From an uncultured Prevotellaceae bacterium (lineage in GTDB: Bacteria > Bacteroidota > Bacteroidia > Bacteroidales > Bacteroidaceae), in the NCBI GenBank assembly GCA_900313235.1, contig OMQN01000032.1, positions 1 to 59,013 on the forward strand: a stretch of DNA of 59,013 nt. Reading direction: 5' to 3'. Shown piece after piece: positions 1-13,988 of this stretch; position 1 is the first letter of the stretch; each line of letters opens with the position of its first letter. Both the position numbers and the translations under genes were made by a program. The notes below the pieces were generated by a model. That model saw only the letters and a list, made by a program, of their open reading frames with translations. It was not told where the DNA came from and searched no databases.

Positions 1-1554
1 AGGGAAGTCCTTACGCACATGGCCATCGGTGACAGCCTTCGTACCATTCATCATAATCTCCGTACCATAGTACAGCTGTGGAATGCGACGTACAGTAAGC
101 AGCAGTGCCAAACCCTGTTTCAGGGCTGTGATATCCTGTCCGTCACCTAAGAAGCGGTCGGTGTCATGATTGTCGAGAAAGGCCATGACACTCGATGGAT
201 TCGGATACAGATAATCATAGCAGAACGAGTTGTACAAACGGTTCATGCCGCGCCACCATCCATCGGTAATCTCATGTTTGGCAGAGTCGAGCTTCTCCTG
301 GAACGAGAAGTCCATGACGGTCTTCAGGTAGCTATTCTCGTCAGAGAGTTTGCTATCCTTCTGCCATGCCGCAGTATAGGCTGGCTCTGTTACCCATGTC
401 TCACCAACGGTGTTGAAGTTGGGATACTCTTCGTCCAACTCCTTCATCCACGCTGCCATCGGCTTGCGGAAGGCGTAGGGATAGGTATCCATACGGATGC
501 CGTCAATGCCGGCAGTCTCTATCCACCACTTACTGTTCTGTATCAGATAGCGCATCAGGTGCGGATTATTCTGGTTGAGGTCAGGCATGGTAGAGACAAA
601 CCATCCCTCAGTGGTCTCCTTCATATCCACCTCTGAAGCGTATGGATCAAGGACGGGCGTCAGCTTATAGCTGGTCTGCAGGAAGTCCGTACCACGCGAG
701 TCACTGGTTCCTCCCGACTGTTCCAGCCACCCTGGCAGGTTCAGCCAGTCCTTAGAAGGCTGGTCAGCCACCCATGGGTGTTCAAAACCGCAGTGGTTGA
801 AGATCATGTCCATCACCACCTTCAAACCCTTCTTATGACAGGCGTCAATCAGCTGGCGATACTGTTCGTTAGTGCCAAAGCGGGGGTCTACACGGTAGTA
901 GTCGGTACAGGCATAGCCATGATAGGTAGACCACTGTCCATGGTCGGGAGAGTCGTTCTCCAAGATTGGTGTAAACCATAGTGCAGTGACACCCAACTCG
1001 TTGAAATAGTCCAGATGTTGCTGCAGACCTTCCAAGTCGCCTCCATGACGCAGCGACGGAGCATTGCGGTCTTCCTGATAGGTGCGCAGTCCTTTCAGCT
1101 GTGCCTGATGGTTGGCACCCTGTGCAAAGCGGTCGGGCATCAGCAGGTAGAGCACGTCGCTGATGTCGAAGCCGTTGCGCTTGTCACCACTCATCTCACG
1201 AGCCTTCAGTTGGTAGTCGACTGTTAGCTTTTGGCTCTTAGCCTTGGGCTTGGGGCCTGGAATCTGAAAGGTCAGCTTCATTGTTCCTGGTTTAGCCTCT
1301 TTCAGATTCAGATACACCAACAGGTAGTTGGGGGAGTCCAGACGTACGAGACTGTCTATCACCACGCCAGGATAGTCGGTGGTGACACGCTCTGCGTCAC
1401 GTATACCCTTACCATACACCATCAGCTGTACCTCAGGGTTCTTCATACCGACAAACCAGTTTGTCGGATCAATGCGTGTAATTGTCTGTTTTGCAGCATG
1501 CATGGTCATTGTAGCACTCAGCAATAGTGTTAGGAAAAATAGCTTTTTCATCAT
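1..1554 (-). CDS. susA: SusA-like neopullulanase / cyclomaltodextrinase (GH13), C-terminus cut by window edge
   Basis: Periplasmic GH13 enzyme that would cut maltodextrins, cyclodextrins or pullulan entering through SusCD. The visible 518 residues start with a signal peptide (two adjacent start codons at 1554 and 1551), then an N-terminal cyclomaltodextrinase-type beta domain (about 25-115) and a GH13 barrel. Expected catalytic residues are present: D356 in DGIRMD, E386 in VGETW and D464 in FLDNHD. The missing part would be the end of the barrel and the C-terminal beta domain. It is the last visible gene of the minus-strand run, 3 bases after the pullulanase stop. Residues about 101-112 (KPKAKSQK) are encoded by a 7-bp-period tract. 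SusA is the best name by context and domain order; substrate preference is inferred. Confidence 0.88.
   Translation of the reverse strand, partial: MMKKLFFLTLLLSATMTMHAAKQTITRIDPTNWFVGMKNPEVQLMVYGKGIRDAERVTTDYPGVVIDSLVRLDSPNYLLVYLNLKEAKPGTMKLTFQIPGPKPKAKSQKLTVDYQLKAREMSGDKRNGFDISDVLYLLMPDRFAQGANHQAQLKGLRTYQEDRNAPSLRHGGDLEGLQQHLDYFNELGVTALWFTPILENDSPDHGQWSTYHGYACTDYYRVDPRFGTNEQYRQLIDACHKKGLKVVMDMIFNHCGFEHPWVADQPSKDWLNLPGWLEQSGGTSDSRGTDFLQTSYKLTPVLDPYASEVDMKETTEGWFVSTMPDLNQNNPHLMRYLIQNSKWWIETAGIDGIRMDTYPYAFRKPMAAWMKELDEEYPNFNTVGETWVTEPAYTAAWQKDSKLSDENSYLKTVMDFSFQEKLDSAKHEITDGWWRGMNRLYNSFCYDYLYPNPSSVMAFLDNHDTDRFLGDGQDITALKQGLALLLTVRRIPQLYYGTEIMMNGTKAVTDGHVRKDFP
1224..1258. repeat. Heptad-period tract inside susA
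   Basis: Five consecutive 7-bp units with a conserved GC core (TTAGCTT, TTGGCTC, TTAGCCT, TGGGCTT, GGGGCCT). They encode the lysine/proline-rich stretch between the N-terminal domain and the GH13 barrel. The 14 bases at 1238-1251 recur exactly in malQ at 6955-6968. Confidence 0.7.
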
Positions 1555-1557
1555 CTG

Positions 1558-3498
1558 TTAATTATGTAGGATAATAGCCGACTGTGCGCCGACAGATATT
1601 TCAGAACCACATACACTTCCAAGGCCTTGCTCATCGATGACTCCATCACGGCAGACAATAGAATAGCTACCCTTAGGGATGGTGACACACTGCATCTTGC
1701 GTGTAGCATTCAGCACCACGATGATGTCACGCCAGTCGTCGCGGCCGGCATAGTTCTTCAGTCGGAAGGCTACCACTTCTTTCGGCGCATCAAGGAACTC
1801 CAGATGCTTGCGCACCAAGTCTGCACAGCCTAAGCGGAAAGCGGGATGGTTCTTGCGTAAGCGAATCAGACGCTGATAGTAGTTGAACACCTGCGGATAG
1901 GTGCGGAGGTTCTCCCAGTCCAGCTGATTGATGGAGTCTGGCGATTCAAAACTGTTATGTACACCTTTCTTGGTGCGCAGCAGCTCCTCGCCACTAAGCA
2001 TGAAGGGTACACCCTGCGAGGTGAAGACGGCAGTCTGTGCCAACAGGTCAAGGCGGATAAGCTCATCCATCTGACCATTTGACAAGGAACCATCTGACGA
2101 TTTCAAAGAGGGGATGCTGGCCTTCAGGCGGTCTACCAGACACATGTCGTCGTGGCAAGAGACATACGACATCATCTGGGTAGGTTCTATAGCCCAGGGA
2201 GCTTTGGAGTAGTTGACCTTCGACATATCGACCTGTGGATGACTGATGCAACCCACGATGCCATACTTCAGACTCTCCACGCAGTCGGGAGCGCCCCCCA
2301 GCCAACCAGGCTTGGTATCGTCAGAGAACGGGCCACGCAGGGCATCGCGTATCTCGTCAGAGAAAGCGGCAATGCCGGACATCTGCGGGATGTTGGCCTT
2401 CATGCCCAGCTTCTCGTTAGGCAATGCGCAACTGCCTGCGCTCCATCCCTCTCCATATATAAATATGGTGGGGTCTATCTCGTTGACCATCTGACGTATC
2501 TGGTTCATCGTCTCAATGTCGTGGCAGCCCATCAGGTCAAAGCGGAAGCCGTCAATGTGGTACTCGTCAATCCAGTACTTCACCGACTCCATCATGAACT
2601 TACGCATCATCGGTTTCTCGCTTGCAGTCTCGTTGCCGCAACCCGAACCATTGGAATATATAGGCTTTTGGCTTTTAGCTATCTGCCCATCGCCAACTGC
2701 CAACTGCCTATAATAGTAGTCGGGATAGGTACGCTGGAAGTTAGAGTGGTCGATGTCGTAGGTATGGTTATATACCACATCAAGGATGACGCGGATGCCC
2801 GCCTTGTGGAGAGCCTGCACCATCTGCTTGAATTCACGGATGCGTACCTCTGGCTTTGACGGGTCGGTAGAGTAGCCTCCCTCTGGCACATTGTAATTGA
2901 CAGGGTCATACCCCCAGTTATACTGTGGTTCGTTGAGACGTGTCTCGTCAACAGAACCATAGTCGTAGCTGGGCAGGATATGGACCGCATTCACGCCGAG
3001 TGCTTTCAGGTGGCTGATGGCCCACGGTTCTGTCAGCGCCAGGAATTTGCCTGGATGCTTTGCGTCCTTGCGGGCTATAGAGAAGTCACGATGATGCATC
3101 TCATAGACAACTAGGTCGGCAGGCGACTTGCACTGAGGACGCTCATCATTTTCCCAGCCAACAGGATTAGTCGTCGACAAATCAAGGATGTAACCCTCCT
3201 TGCCGTTGATACCTACAGCCTTGGCAAAGACACCCGGTGTGTCGCCGTGACCTGTGTTGAACACATACGGCTGTCCCTTCAAGTCGCCCTTGACGGTAGC
3301 CGTCCACAGGCAGTCACCCATCTTAGTCATCTTTACCTTCTTCTTTCCCACCTTGACAGTACACTTGGCATCGTTGGGGGCAAAGAGTTTGAACACCGTC
3401 TGTTCCGGCGAGTATGTCATCTCGTCAAAACGAAAGTCTTGGGCAGTAGCAAGAACCGTCATGAGCAGACAAGTGGTAGTAGTCAGTAGCTTTTTCAT
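1558..3498 (-). CDS. pulA: Type I pullulanase (GH13, alpha-1,6 debranching)
   Basis: Debranching enzyme hydrolysing alpha-1,6 links of pullulan, amylopectin and branched dextrins, probably in the periplasm since a signal peptide ends near residue 20 (LATAQ). Domains in order: a CBM48-like beta module (about 25-105) and a GH13 barrel. The type I pullulanase signature YNWGYDP is at 193-199. Catalytic residues are D321 (DGFRFD), E350 (YGEGW) and D450 (SCHD). At 646 residues it is a compact member of the family. It follows the susB stop by 3 bases and precedes susA by 3, so co-transcription is likely. Two stretches look inserted: residues 265-280 from a 7-bp-period DNA tract, and a low-complexity S/D/G/N stretch at 467-478. 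Confidence 0.93.
   Translation of the reverse strand: MKKLLTTTTCLLMTVLATAQDFRFDEMTYSPEQTVFKLFAPNDAKCTVKVGKKKVKMTKMGDCLWTATVKGDLKGQPYVFNTGHGDTPGVFAKAVGINGKEGYILDLSTTNPVGWENDERPQCKSPADLVVYEMHHRDFSIARKDAKHPGKFLALTEPWAISHLKALGVNAVHILPSYDYGSVDETRLNEPQYNWGYDPVNYNVPEGGYSTDPSKPEVRIREFKQMVQALHKAGIRVILDVVYNHTYDIDHSNFQRTYPDYYYRQLAVGDGQIAKSQKPIYSNGSGCGNETASEKPMMRKFMMESVKYWIDEYHIDGFRFDLMGCHDIETMNQIRQMVNEIDPTIFIYGEGWSAGSCALPNEKLGMKANIPQMSGIAAFSDEIRDALRGPFSDDTKPGWLGGAPDCVESLKYGIVGCISHPQVDMSKVNYSKAPWAIEPTQMMSYVSCHDDMCLVDRLKASIPSLKSSDGSLSNGQMDELIRLDLLAQTAVFTSQGVPFMLSGEELLRTKKGVHNSFESPDSINQLDWENLRTYPQVFNYYQRLIRLRKNHPAFRLGCADLVRKHLEFLDAPKEVVAFRLKNYAGRDDWRDIIVVLNATRKMQCVTIPKGSYSIVCRDGVIDEQGLGSVCGSEISVGAQSAIILHN
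2663..2711. repeat. Heptad-period tract inside pullulanase
   Basis: Seven units of exactly 7 bp, starting GGCTTTT GGCTTTT and ending TGCCAAC TGCCTAT, each with GC in the same phase. The tract stays in frame and encodes residues about 265-280, between the barrel segment ending in the YYYRQ residues and the conserved GSGCGNE loop. Confidence 0.75.
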
Positions 3499-3501
3499 CG
3501 T

Positions 3502-8192
<4,691 letters not shown>

Positions 8193-8214
8193 AGTAGCTG
8201 TATGTTATGTATTA

Positions 8215-9503
8215 TTAATTATTTTTCTTATCGCGAATGACGGCTACGCACAAGGCACCAACGAACAGAAGTACACCAGAAACCACCATCATGGTTGACT
8301 GGTGATGGCCTACCACCGACAGTACAAGACCGCCGCAGAGGGCGGCAATAATCTGTGGAATACAGATTGTACCATTGAAGAGTCCCAGGTAAGCACCCAT
8401 GTGGCCATAGCCCTGCAATGCATTGGTGACAAAGGTAAACGGCATAGCCAGCATGGCAGCCCACGCACAGCCAATGAGCAGGAAGGGGATGAACTGCAGG
8501 TACTGATCATGCAGGAAGGGTACCATGGCAAAACCGATGGCACCAATCACCAGACTGATGGCGTATGCCAGTTTGGCATTCTTAAACTGAGGCAGTACGG
8601 CAGCCCAGACAACAGAGCCCATGGCCTGTACGGCAAAGAGTACACCAACCCAGTTGCCTGCAACCTGGAAGTTCGCACTGGCAGGATCGGTGGTGTCCCA
8701 TACAACCTCGGCAATGGCTCCCGTCGTGTAGTTCCACATGTAGAGGAAGGCTGCCCAACAGAAGAACTGCACCAGTCCCACCTTCCAGAAAGTTCACTCC
8801 CCTCGCCCTTTGGAGAGGGGTCGGTGGTAAGGGTTCCATTATACTCAGCATACTCCTTCGGATTCCACTCCTTCACCTTCAGCGTGGTATAGATGACACA
8901 GGCTATCAGAATAGCGGCACCCAGATAGAACGACCAGATAACGCTATCGGGGATAACTCCTTTCTCAGCAACATTCTTAATACCGACCCATGTCAGTACA
9001 AATGGGAATACAAAGCCTACCACCGAACCAGCATTGCACAGGAAGGACTGGATAGAATAGGCCTTGGTTTTCTGCTCTTCGTTCACCATGTCGCCCACCA
9101 GCATCTTAAACGGCTGCATCGCCATATTGATGCTGGTATCCAGGAACATCAAGGCAACAAGTCCGAAGAGCATGGCTGCACCTACGGTCAGTCCCAAGGA
9201 GCCGGCATTAGGTAACAGACACATCACCAGCACGGCCACCGCAGCACCTATAAATAAATAAGGTATACGACGGCCCCAGCGTGTCCACGTCTTGTCACTC
9301 AGTGTTCCGACAATCGGTTGCACAAGGATACCCATCAGTGGGGGCAATATCCAGAAATAACTCAGGTTATGAGGGTCAGCGCCCAGCGTAGCAAAGATAC
9401 GCGAGATGTTAGCCGACTGCAAGGCATAGGCTATCTGCACGCCAAAGAATCCAAAGCTCAGATTCCACAGGCTCCAAAACGGTAAATTCGGTTTTTGTTT
9501 CAT
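8215..9503 (-). pseudogene. MFS maltose/maltodextrin transporter, frameshifted at a palindromic repeat
   Basis: Inner-membrane sugar:cation symporter of the major facilitator superfamily, expected to import maltose or maltodextrins. The N-terminal half (9503 down to about 8830, starting MKQKPNLPFWSLWNLSFGF) covers TM1-6 and stays open to 8547 only in a wrong frame. The C-terminal half (TM7-12) continues in another frame from residues TFWKVGLVQFFCW, just upstream of a possible GTG start at 8781, to 8215; a TGA lies directly before it (8794-8796). The break falls in the central cytoplasmic loop, exactly at a CTCCCC...GGGG repeat. The gene may be inactive, made as two half-transporters, or hit by a consensus error. 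All neighbours are intact, which argues that transport is still needed. Confidence 0.8.
8797..8820. repeat. Palindromic CTCCCC/GGGG repeat at the transporter frameshift
   Basis: CCCCTC at 8799-8804 pairs with GAGGGG at 8815-8820 around an 10-base loop. The surrounding bases (to about 8835) encode a T-T-D-P-S-P-K-G-E-G stretch not expected in an MFS loop. A weaker relative lies in the RNase R gene at 35971-35994. Confidence 0.65.
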
Positions 9504-9510
9504 ATTTCTT

Positions 9511-9580
9511 AACTCTTAACTCTTCACTCTTAACTCTTAACTCTTAACTCTCAACTCTTAACTCTCAACTCTTAACTCAT
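9511..9580. repeat. Ten-unit heptad tandem repeat between lacI-type gene and transporter
   Basis: Exactly ten 7-bp units of consensus AACTCTT (variants CACTCTT, AACTCTC, AACTCAT) fill the gap between the regulator stop and the transporter start. The regulator's TGA (complement of 9577-9579) lies inside the last unit. Confidence 0.9.
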
Positions 9581-10602
9581 TTCGTCGTCCCTCTAACTAC
9601 CAGTCGCGTTCTTACAACACGCTTGACGACTTTGTCGACAGGGATGCGACCTTCCACCTGGTCTATCAGGATGTCGGCGGCCTCCTCACCTACCCGATGG
9701 CCACGCTGTTCGACGGTTGTCAACATCGGGTCACAGGCTACAGCACGCTGACCGTTGGTAAAGCCACAGATGGCGATATCCTCTGGCACGCGGAATCCCA
9801 TGTGCTTGGCAGTATAGAGGATGCCAATAGCCGTATCGTCGTTGATGGCAAAGAAGCCATTAGGAGGAGTATCCTTTTGCAACACCTCTGGTGTGATAGC
9901 CTCAGCGTCTGCACGGTTGTCGCAGATGTAGGTCAGCTCTGGGTCATACTCTAGCTGATGCTGTCGTAAAGCGTCCTTATAGCCGTTGAAACGGTTCTTC
10001 GATATCTCCAGGTTCATCTGAGAGCCATAGAACGCAATGCGGGTACAGCCCGTCTCTATCAGGTAGCTCACCGCATTGAAGGCACCCATATAGTCGTCAA
10101 CAACCACACGACTGGCATTCACGCCCGTACATATTCTATCATAGAAGACCAGGGGCAGACCATTGTCCAGCAACATCTGGAAGTGATCATAGCGATGGGT
10201 GTCCTTGGCCTGCGACACGATGATGCCGCACACCTTGTTCTCAAAGAACGAGCGGCAGATGTTGACCTCCCGATCATAGTTCTCACCACTATGAGCCACT
10301 AGAATGCGATAGCCGCGACTCGATGCTTCTTCCTCTATGCCTGCCAATACTGACGAGAAATAGAAGTGGGTAAACTCCGGTATGATAACACCTATTACTT
10401 TCATCGGTTGCACACGCATGAAGCGAAGCGACTCCGCAATAACATTAGGTGTAAAGTTATGCTCACGGGCATACTCCTGAATCAGCGCACGTCGCTCCTG
10501 CGAGATACGGGGCGAATCCTTCAGGGCACGCGATACCGTGGCCACCGAGACTCCCAGCTCGCGGGCAATATCCTTCATTGTCAGAGGTGCTGTTTCTTTC
10601 AT
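9577..10602 (-). CDS. LacI-family transcriptional regulator of the starch locus
   Basis: DNA-binding sugar-responsive regulator. Residues about 8-55 form the LacI helix-turn-helix and hinge (TMKDIARELGVSVATVSRAL), and the rest is a periplasmic-binding-protein-like sensor domain (VIGVIIPEF to the end). Length 341 is typical. It is divergent from susC and heads the minus-strand gene run. A perfect LacI-type palindrome, TGCAAACGTTTGCA, lies in the shared upstream region (10708-10721) and again before the amylase gene. It takes the place that SusR holds in B. thetaiotaomicron. The identical operator-to-promoter distance at both targets suggests activation. The ligand is unknown; a maltooligosaccharide or glucose signal is likely. 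Confidence 0.9.
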   Translation of the reverse strand: MKETAPLTMKDIARELGVSVATVSRALKDSPRISQERRALIQEYAREHNFTPNVIAESLRFMRVQPMKVIGVIIPEFTHFYFSSVLAGIEEEASSRGYRILVAHSGENYDREVNICRSFFENKVCGIIVSQAKDTHRYDHFQMLLDNGLPLVFYDRICTGVNASRVVVDDYMGAFNAVSYLIETGCTRIAFYGSQMNLEISKNRFNGYKDALRQHQLEYDPELTYICDNRADAEAITPEVLQKDTPPNGFFAINDDTAIGILYTAKHMGFRVPEDIAICGFTNGQRAVACDPMLTTVEQRGHRVGEEAADILIDQVEGRIPVDKVVKRVVRTRLVVRGTTK

Positions 10603-10644
10603 ATTGTGTTAGTAGTGGATGCGAAGTGACACATGATCACTTTG

Positions 10645-10652
10645 CAAAGTTA
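10645..10652 (-). promoter_or_regulatory. Candidate -7 box of the LacI-family gene
   Basis: TAACTTTG on the minus strand, about 43 bases before the start codon at 10602. No good TTTG at -33 is seen. The only match to the Bacteroidota -7 consensus in this position. Confidence 0.45.
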
Positions 10653-10707
10653 TCTAAAAGTTGAATACCTTGTTTGATATTACCGTTCTTTTGTGGTCAA
10701 TCATTAA

Positions 10708-10721
10708 TGCAAACGTTTGCA
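10708..10721. promoter_or_regulatory. LacI-type operator upstream of susC
   Basis: Perfect 14-bp palindrome TGCAAACGTTTGCA with the central CG typical of LacI/GalR-family sites. It begins 69 bp upstream of the susC -7 box. An identical copy at the same distance precedes the amylase gene (26043-26056). Confidence 0.85.
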
Positions 10722-10776
10722 CATGAATAATAACGAATTTAACCCAAAAATAGTATGAACGAATTGAAACAAATCT

Positions 10777-10784
10777 TAACTTTG
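10777..10784 (+). promoter_or_regulatory. susC -7 box
   Basis: TAACTTTG followed by GCA, 78 bases before the susC start. No TTTG is present 19-21 bases upstream, which fits a promoter that needs an activator. Confidence 0.65.
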
Positions 10785-10862
10785 CACCGGAAAGGCAATC
10801 ATTATGCCTATACACTACTACCGAATTAAGACATTTCTTATATATACTAACTTAATAAACAA

Positions 10863-13800
10863 ATGATGAAGCAAGTAAACATTCGAAATCCGTTTAGGAT
10901 GTTGGTTCTCATGTTAGGACTCTTCCTTTCGGTAGGAGCCTTTGCGCAGATTGACGTTAAAGGCCATGTGAAGGATGCTCAGGGCGAGCCAGTCATCGGT
11001 GCTACCGTACGCGTAGTAGGTACACAGACGGCTACCGTTACCGACTTCGACGGTAACTTCGCACTGAAGGCTAATCAAGGTGCAGACATCACCGTAACGT
11101 TTGTCGGCTACCAAGAGGCTACTGTAAAGGCCGCTCCCAATCTGGAGATTACACTTCAGGAAGACGCAGCTGTTCTGAATGAAGTAGTTGTCATCGGTTA
11201 TGGTCAGGTCAAGAAAAGTGACTTGACTGGTTCTGTTACCGCCATGCGTCCAGACAGCAAGAACAAAGGTGTTGTCGTCAATCCACAGGACATGATTGCC
11301 GGTAAGGTTGCAGGTGTCAACATTACCAGCAACGACGGTGCTCCTGGCAGTGGTGCCATGATTCGCATCCGTGGCGGTTCGTCACTGAATGCTTCTAACG
11401 ACCCTCTGATTGTTATCGACGGTCTGGCAATGGATAACGAAGGTGTGAAGGGTCTTTCCAACCCGCTCTCTATGATTAACCCTGCCGACATTGAGTCGTT
11501 CAATGTACTGAAGGATGCCTCTGCTACTGCTATTTATGGTAGCCGTGGTTCTAACGGTGTTATTATCATTACCACCAAGAAGGGTCGCAAGGGCAATCTT
11601 GCTCCTCAGGTTTCTTATGCTGGTAGTCTGACTATCAGCAATAACAAAAAGACCCTTGAGGTGATGAATGGCGACGAGTATCGCGCCTTTATTACAAAGA
11701 TGTACGGCGAGGGCAGTATTCCTGTCAGTGCTTTAGGAACAGCCAACACCAATTGGCAGGACGAGATTTTCCGCACCGCTGTCAGCCACGACCACAATGT
11801 GACGGTTGCAGGTGCTGTCAAGAATCTTCCTTATCGTGTGTCCGTTGGTTATACTGACCAGCAGGGTACGCTGAAGACCTCAGACTTCAAGCGTGTCACC
11901 GCTTCTCTGAATCTGAATCCATCATTCTTCAATGATCATCTGACCATGAACCTGAATGCCAAGGGCATGTATGCTGAGACTCAGTATGCTGATGGTGCTG
12001 CTGTTGGAGCTGCTGTATACTACGACCCCACACAGGATCCTCACGCCTTCACTTCTCAGTATCACAAACAGATGCTCGGCAACGACTATGACAAGACATT
12101 AAGCAACTTCGGCGGTTATTTCCAATGGCCTGCCGTTGCCAACTATGATGGTGATACCAGCTGGCCTTATGGCTATAACAGCACCGCAGGTATAGCCAAC
12201 CCGCTGTCTCTGTTGTACGGACGTGACCAGCATGCACGCAGCCGTTCATTCATCGGTAGTGCAGACATCGACTACAAAGTACACGGTTTTGAAGACCTCC
12301 GTCTGCACCTGACACTTGGTGCCGACATCTCAAAAGGTATTGAAACCACTAACAATGAGCGTTGGTATACTGGTTCTTGGTACTATGGCAGCAACGGTGA
12401 CGAGACCATCCTGAAGCGTAACCATCAGCTCTCTGCCTATGCTCAGTACTACAAGGACTTTGCCAAGGTTCATCACTTCGACATCATGGGTGGTTATGAG
12501 TGGCAGCACTTCTGGCGTGACCAGAAGAACGATTATGTAGGTACATATCCCAGCACGAATCCCAAATGGACTGATCCTTCAACCAGTCCTCTTGGCAATG
12601 CAGTCAATGAGCGTCCTCATACGCCTTACCACTTCCGTACCGACAGCTATCTGGTATCATTCTTCGGACGTGCCAACTACTCACTGCTTGATCGCTATAT
12701 GATTACAGCAACGATACGCCATGACGGTTCATCACGTTTCAAAGAGCATTGGTCAACATCTCCTTCTGTCGCTCTTGCATGGAAGGTTAACGAAGAGCCA
12801 TTCTTGAAGAATGTCGATGCACTTTCAGAACTGAAGCTCCGTCTTAGCTGGGGTCAGATGCCACAGCAGGCTGGTGCTATCCCTGACTACAGCTGGATTC
12901 CCACCTATTCTATGAATACTGGTACAGACAGCTACTATCCCGTAGCAGGCGATGGAACACTCTATCGTCCAGACAACTACACTCCAAATCTGAAGTGGGA
13001 GAAGACCACAAGCTATAATGTCGGTATTGACTGGGGTATTTTCAACCAGCGTCTTTCTGGTACTATCGATGTTTACTATCGTAAGACCACTGACCTGCTG
13101 AACTATGCTCCTACCAAGGCTTTGTCAGCATATCGTAACCAGGCTTGGCAGAACATCGGTTCTTTGGAGAACAAAGGTATCGAGGCTACCATTAGCTGGA
13201 AGGCTGTTCAGACCAAAGACTGGTTCTGGAAACTGGACTACAACATCACTTATAACAAGAATGAAATTACTGACTTGAGCGGTGTTTCTGAAGATGGTTC
13301 ACCAGTTCCCAATACTGGTATCAAGATTGGTGTAGACCGTTATCTGCAGTATCAGCAGGTTGGTCATCCCATCAACTCATTCTACGTATTCCAGCAGGCT
13401 TACGATAGCAATGGCAAGCCTATCGAAAATGCAGTAGTTGACCGTAATGGTGATGGTCAGATCACTCAGGCTGACAAGTATTTCTACAAGAGTCCTGCAG
13501 CTCCTGTTACCATGGGTCTCGCTTCTCGCATTGAATACAAGAACTTCGACTTCAGCTTCTCACTGCGTGCTAGCCTCGGCAACTATGTATACAACAATAA
13601 CGAGCAGGGCATGGCCAATGTCAATCCTACTGAAGTATGGAAGAGCTCACAGCTCTATATGAACAACTACACATACGAGGCCGTCAATCGCAACTGGCAG
13701 ACCTATCAGATTACTTCTCAGTTGTCTGACTTCTATGTGCACAATGCTTCGTTCCTCAAGTGCGACAACATTACTCTGGGTTACTCATTCAGCGACCTGT

Positions 13801-13970
13801 TCAAGTCAGCAAGCTACCATGGTCTCAGCGGCCGTCTGTCTATTGCTGCTTCGAATGTGTTCACTATCACCAAGTACGACGGTCTGGATCCTGAGGTCGG
13901 AAACGGCTTCGACAGCAACATGTACCCACGTCCCTTCTCAGTCGTTGTTGGTCTGAATCTGAATTTCTAA
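10863..13970 (+). CDS. susC: SusC-type TonB-dependent outer-membrane transporter for starch oligosaccharides
   Basis: Twenty-two-strand outer-membrane channel that imports maltooligosaccharides using TonB energy. A signal peptide ends at GAFAQ (near residue 29). A carboxypeptidase-D-regulatory-like domain follows (about 30-110), then the plug domain with NEVVVIGYG and the SusC signature IRIRGGSSL...PLIVIDG, and the barrel ending in an aromatic-rich VVGLNLNF. Length 1035 matches the family. Two start codons are adjacent (10863, 10866). It is the first gene of susC-susD-susE-susF with short gaps, under a promoter preceded by a LacI-type operator. Confidence 0.97.
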   Translation: MMKQVNIRNPFRMLVLMLGLFLSVGAFAQIDVKGHVKDAQGEPVIGATVRVVGTQTATVTDFDGNFALKANQGADITVTFVGYQEATVKAAPNLEITLQEDAAVLNEVVVIGYGQVKKSDLTGSVTAMRPDSKNKGVVVNPQDMIAGKVAGVNITSNDGAPGSGAMIRIRGGSSLNASNDPLIVIDGLAMDNEGVKGLSNPLSMINPADIESFNVLKDASATAIYGSRGSNGVIIITTKKGRKGNLAPQVSYAGSLTISNNKKTLEVMNGDEYRAFITKMYGEGSIPVSALGTANTNWQDEIFRTAVSHDHNVTVAGAVKNLPYRVSVGYTDQQGTLKTSDFKRVTASLNLNPSFFNDHLTMNLNAKGMYAETQYADGAAVGAAVYYDPTQDPHAFTSQYHKQMLGNDYDKTLSNFGGYFQWPAVANYDGDTSWPYGYNSTAGIANPLSLLYGRDQHARSRSFIGSADIDYKVHGFEDLRLHLTLGADISKGIETTNNERWYTGSWYYGSNGDETILKRNHQLSAYAQYYKDFAKVHHFDIMGGYEWQHFWRDQKNDYVGTYPSTNPKWTDPSTSPLGNAVNERPHTPYHFRTDSYLVSFFGRANYSLLDRYMITATIRHDGSSRFKEHWSTSPSVALAWKVNEEPFLKNVDALSELKLRLSWGQMPQQAGAIPDYSWIPTYSMNTGTDSYYPVAGDGTLYRPDNYTPNLKWEKTTSYNVGIDWGIFNQRLSGTIDVYYRKTTDLLNYAPTKALSAYRNQAWQNIGSLENKGIEATISWKAVQTKDWFWKLDYNITYNKNEITDLSGVSEDGSPVPNTGIKIGVDRYLQYQQVGHPINSFYVFQQAYDSNGKPIENAVVDRNGDGQITQADKYFYKSPAAPVTMGLASRIEYKNFDFSFSLRASLGNYVYNNNEQGMANVNPTEVWKSSQLYMNNYTYEAVNRNWQTYQITSQLSDFYVHNASFLKCDNITLGYSFSDLFKSASYHGLSGRLSIAASNVFTITKYDGLDPEVGNGFDSNMYPRPFSVVVGLNLNF

Positions 13971-13988
13971 TAATAAGAACATAAAGTC

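Noticed and set aside
166..1527. Several plus-strand open frames opposite the SusA-like gene
   Set aside because: They have no family-like features, no promoter and lie fully antisense to a gene with clear GH13 catalytic motifs.
8215..9503. Programmed ribosomal frameshift in the MFS transporter
   Set aside because: No slippery heptamer or following pseudoknot is seen, and an in-frame TGA plus an unrelated repeat lie at the junction, so a disruptive insertion is the simpler reading.
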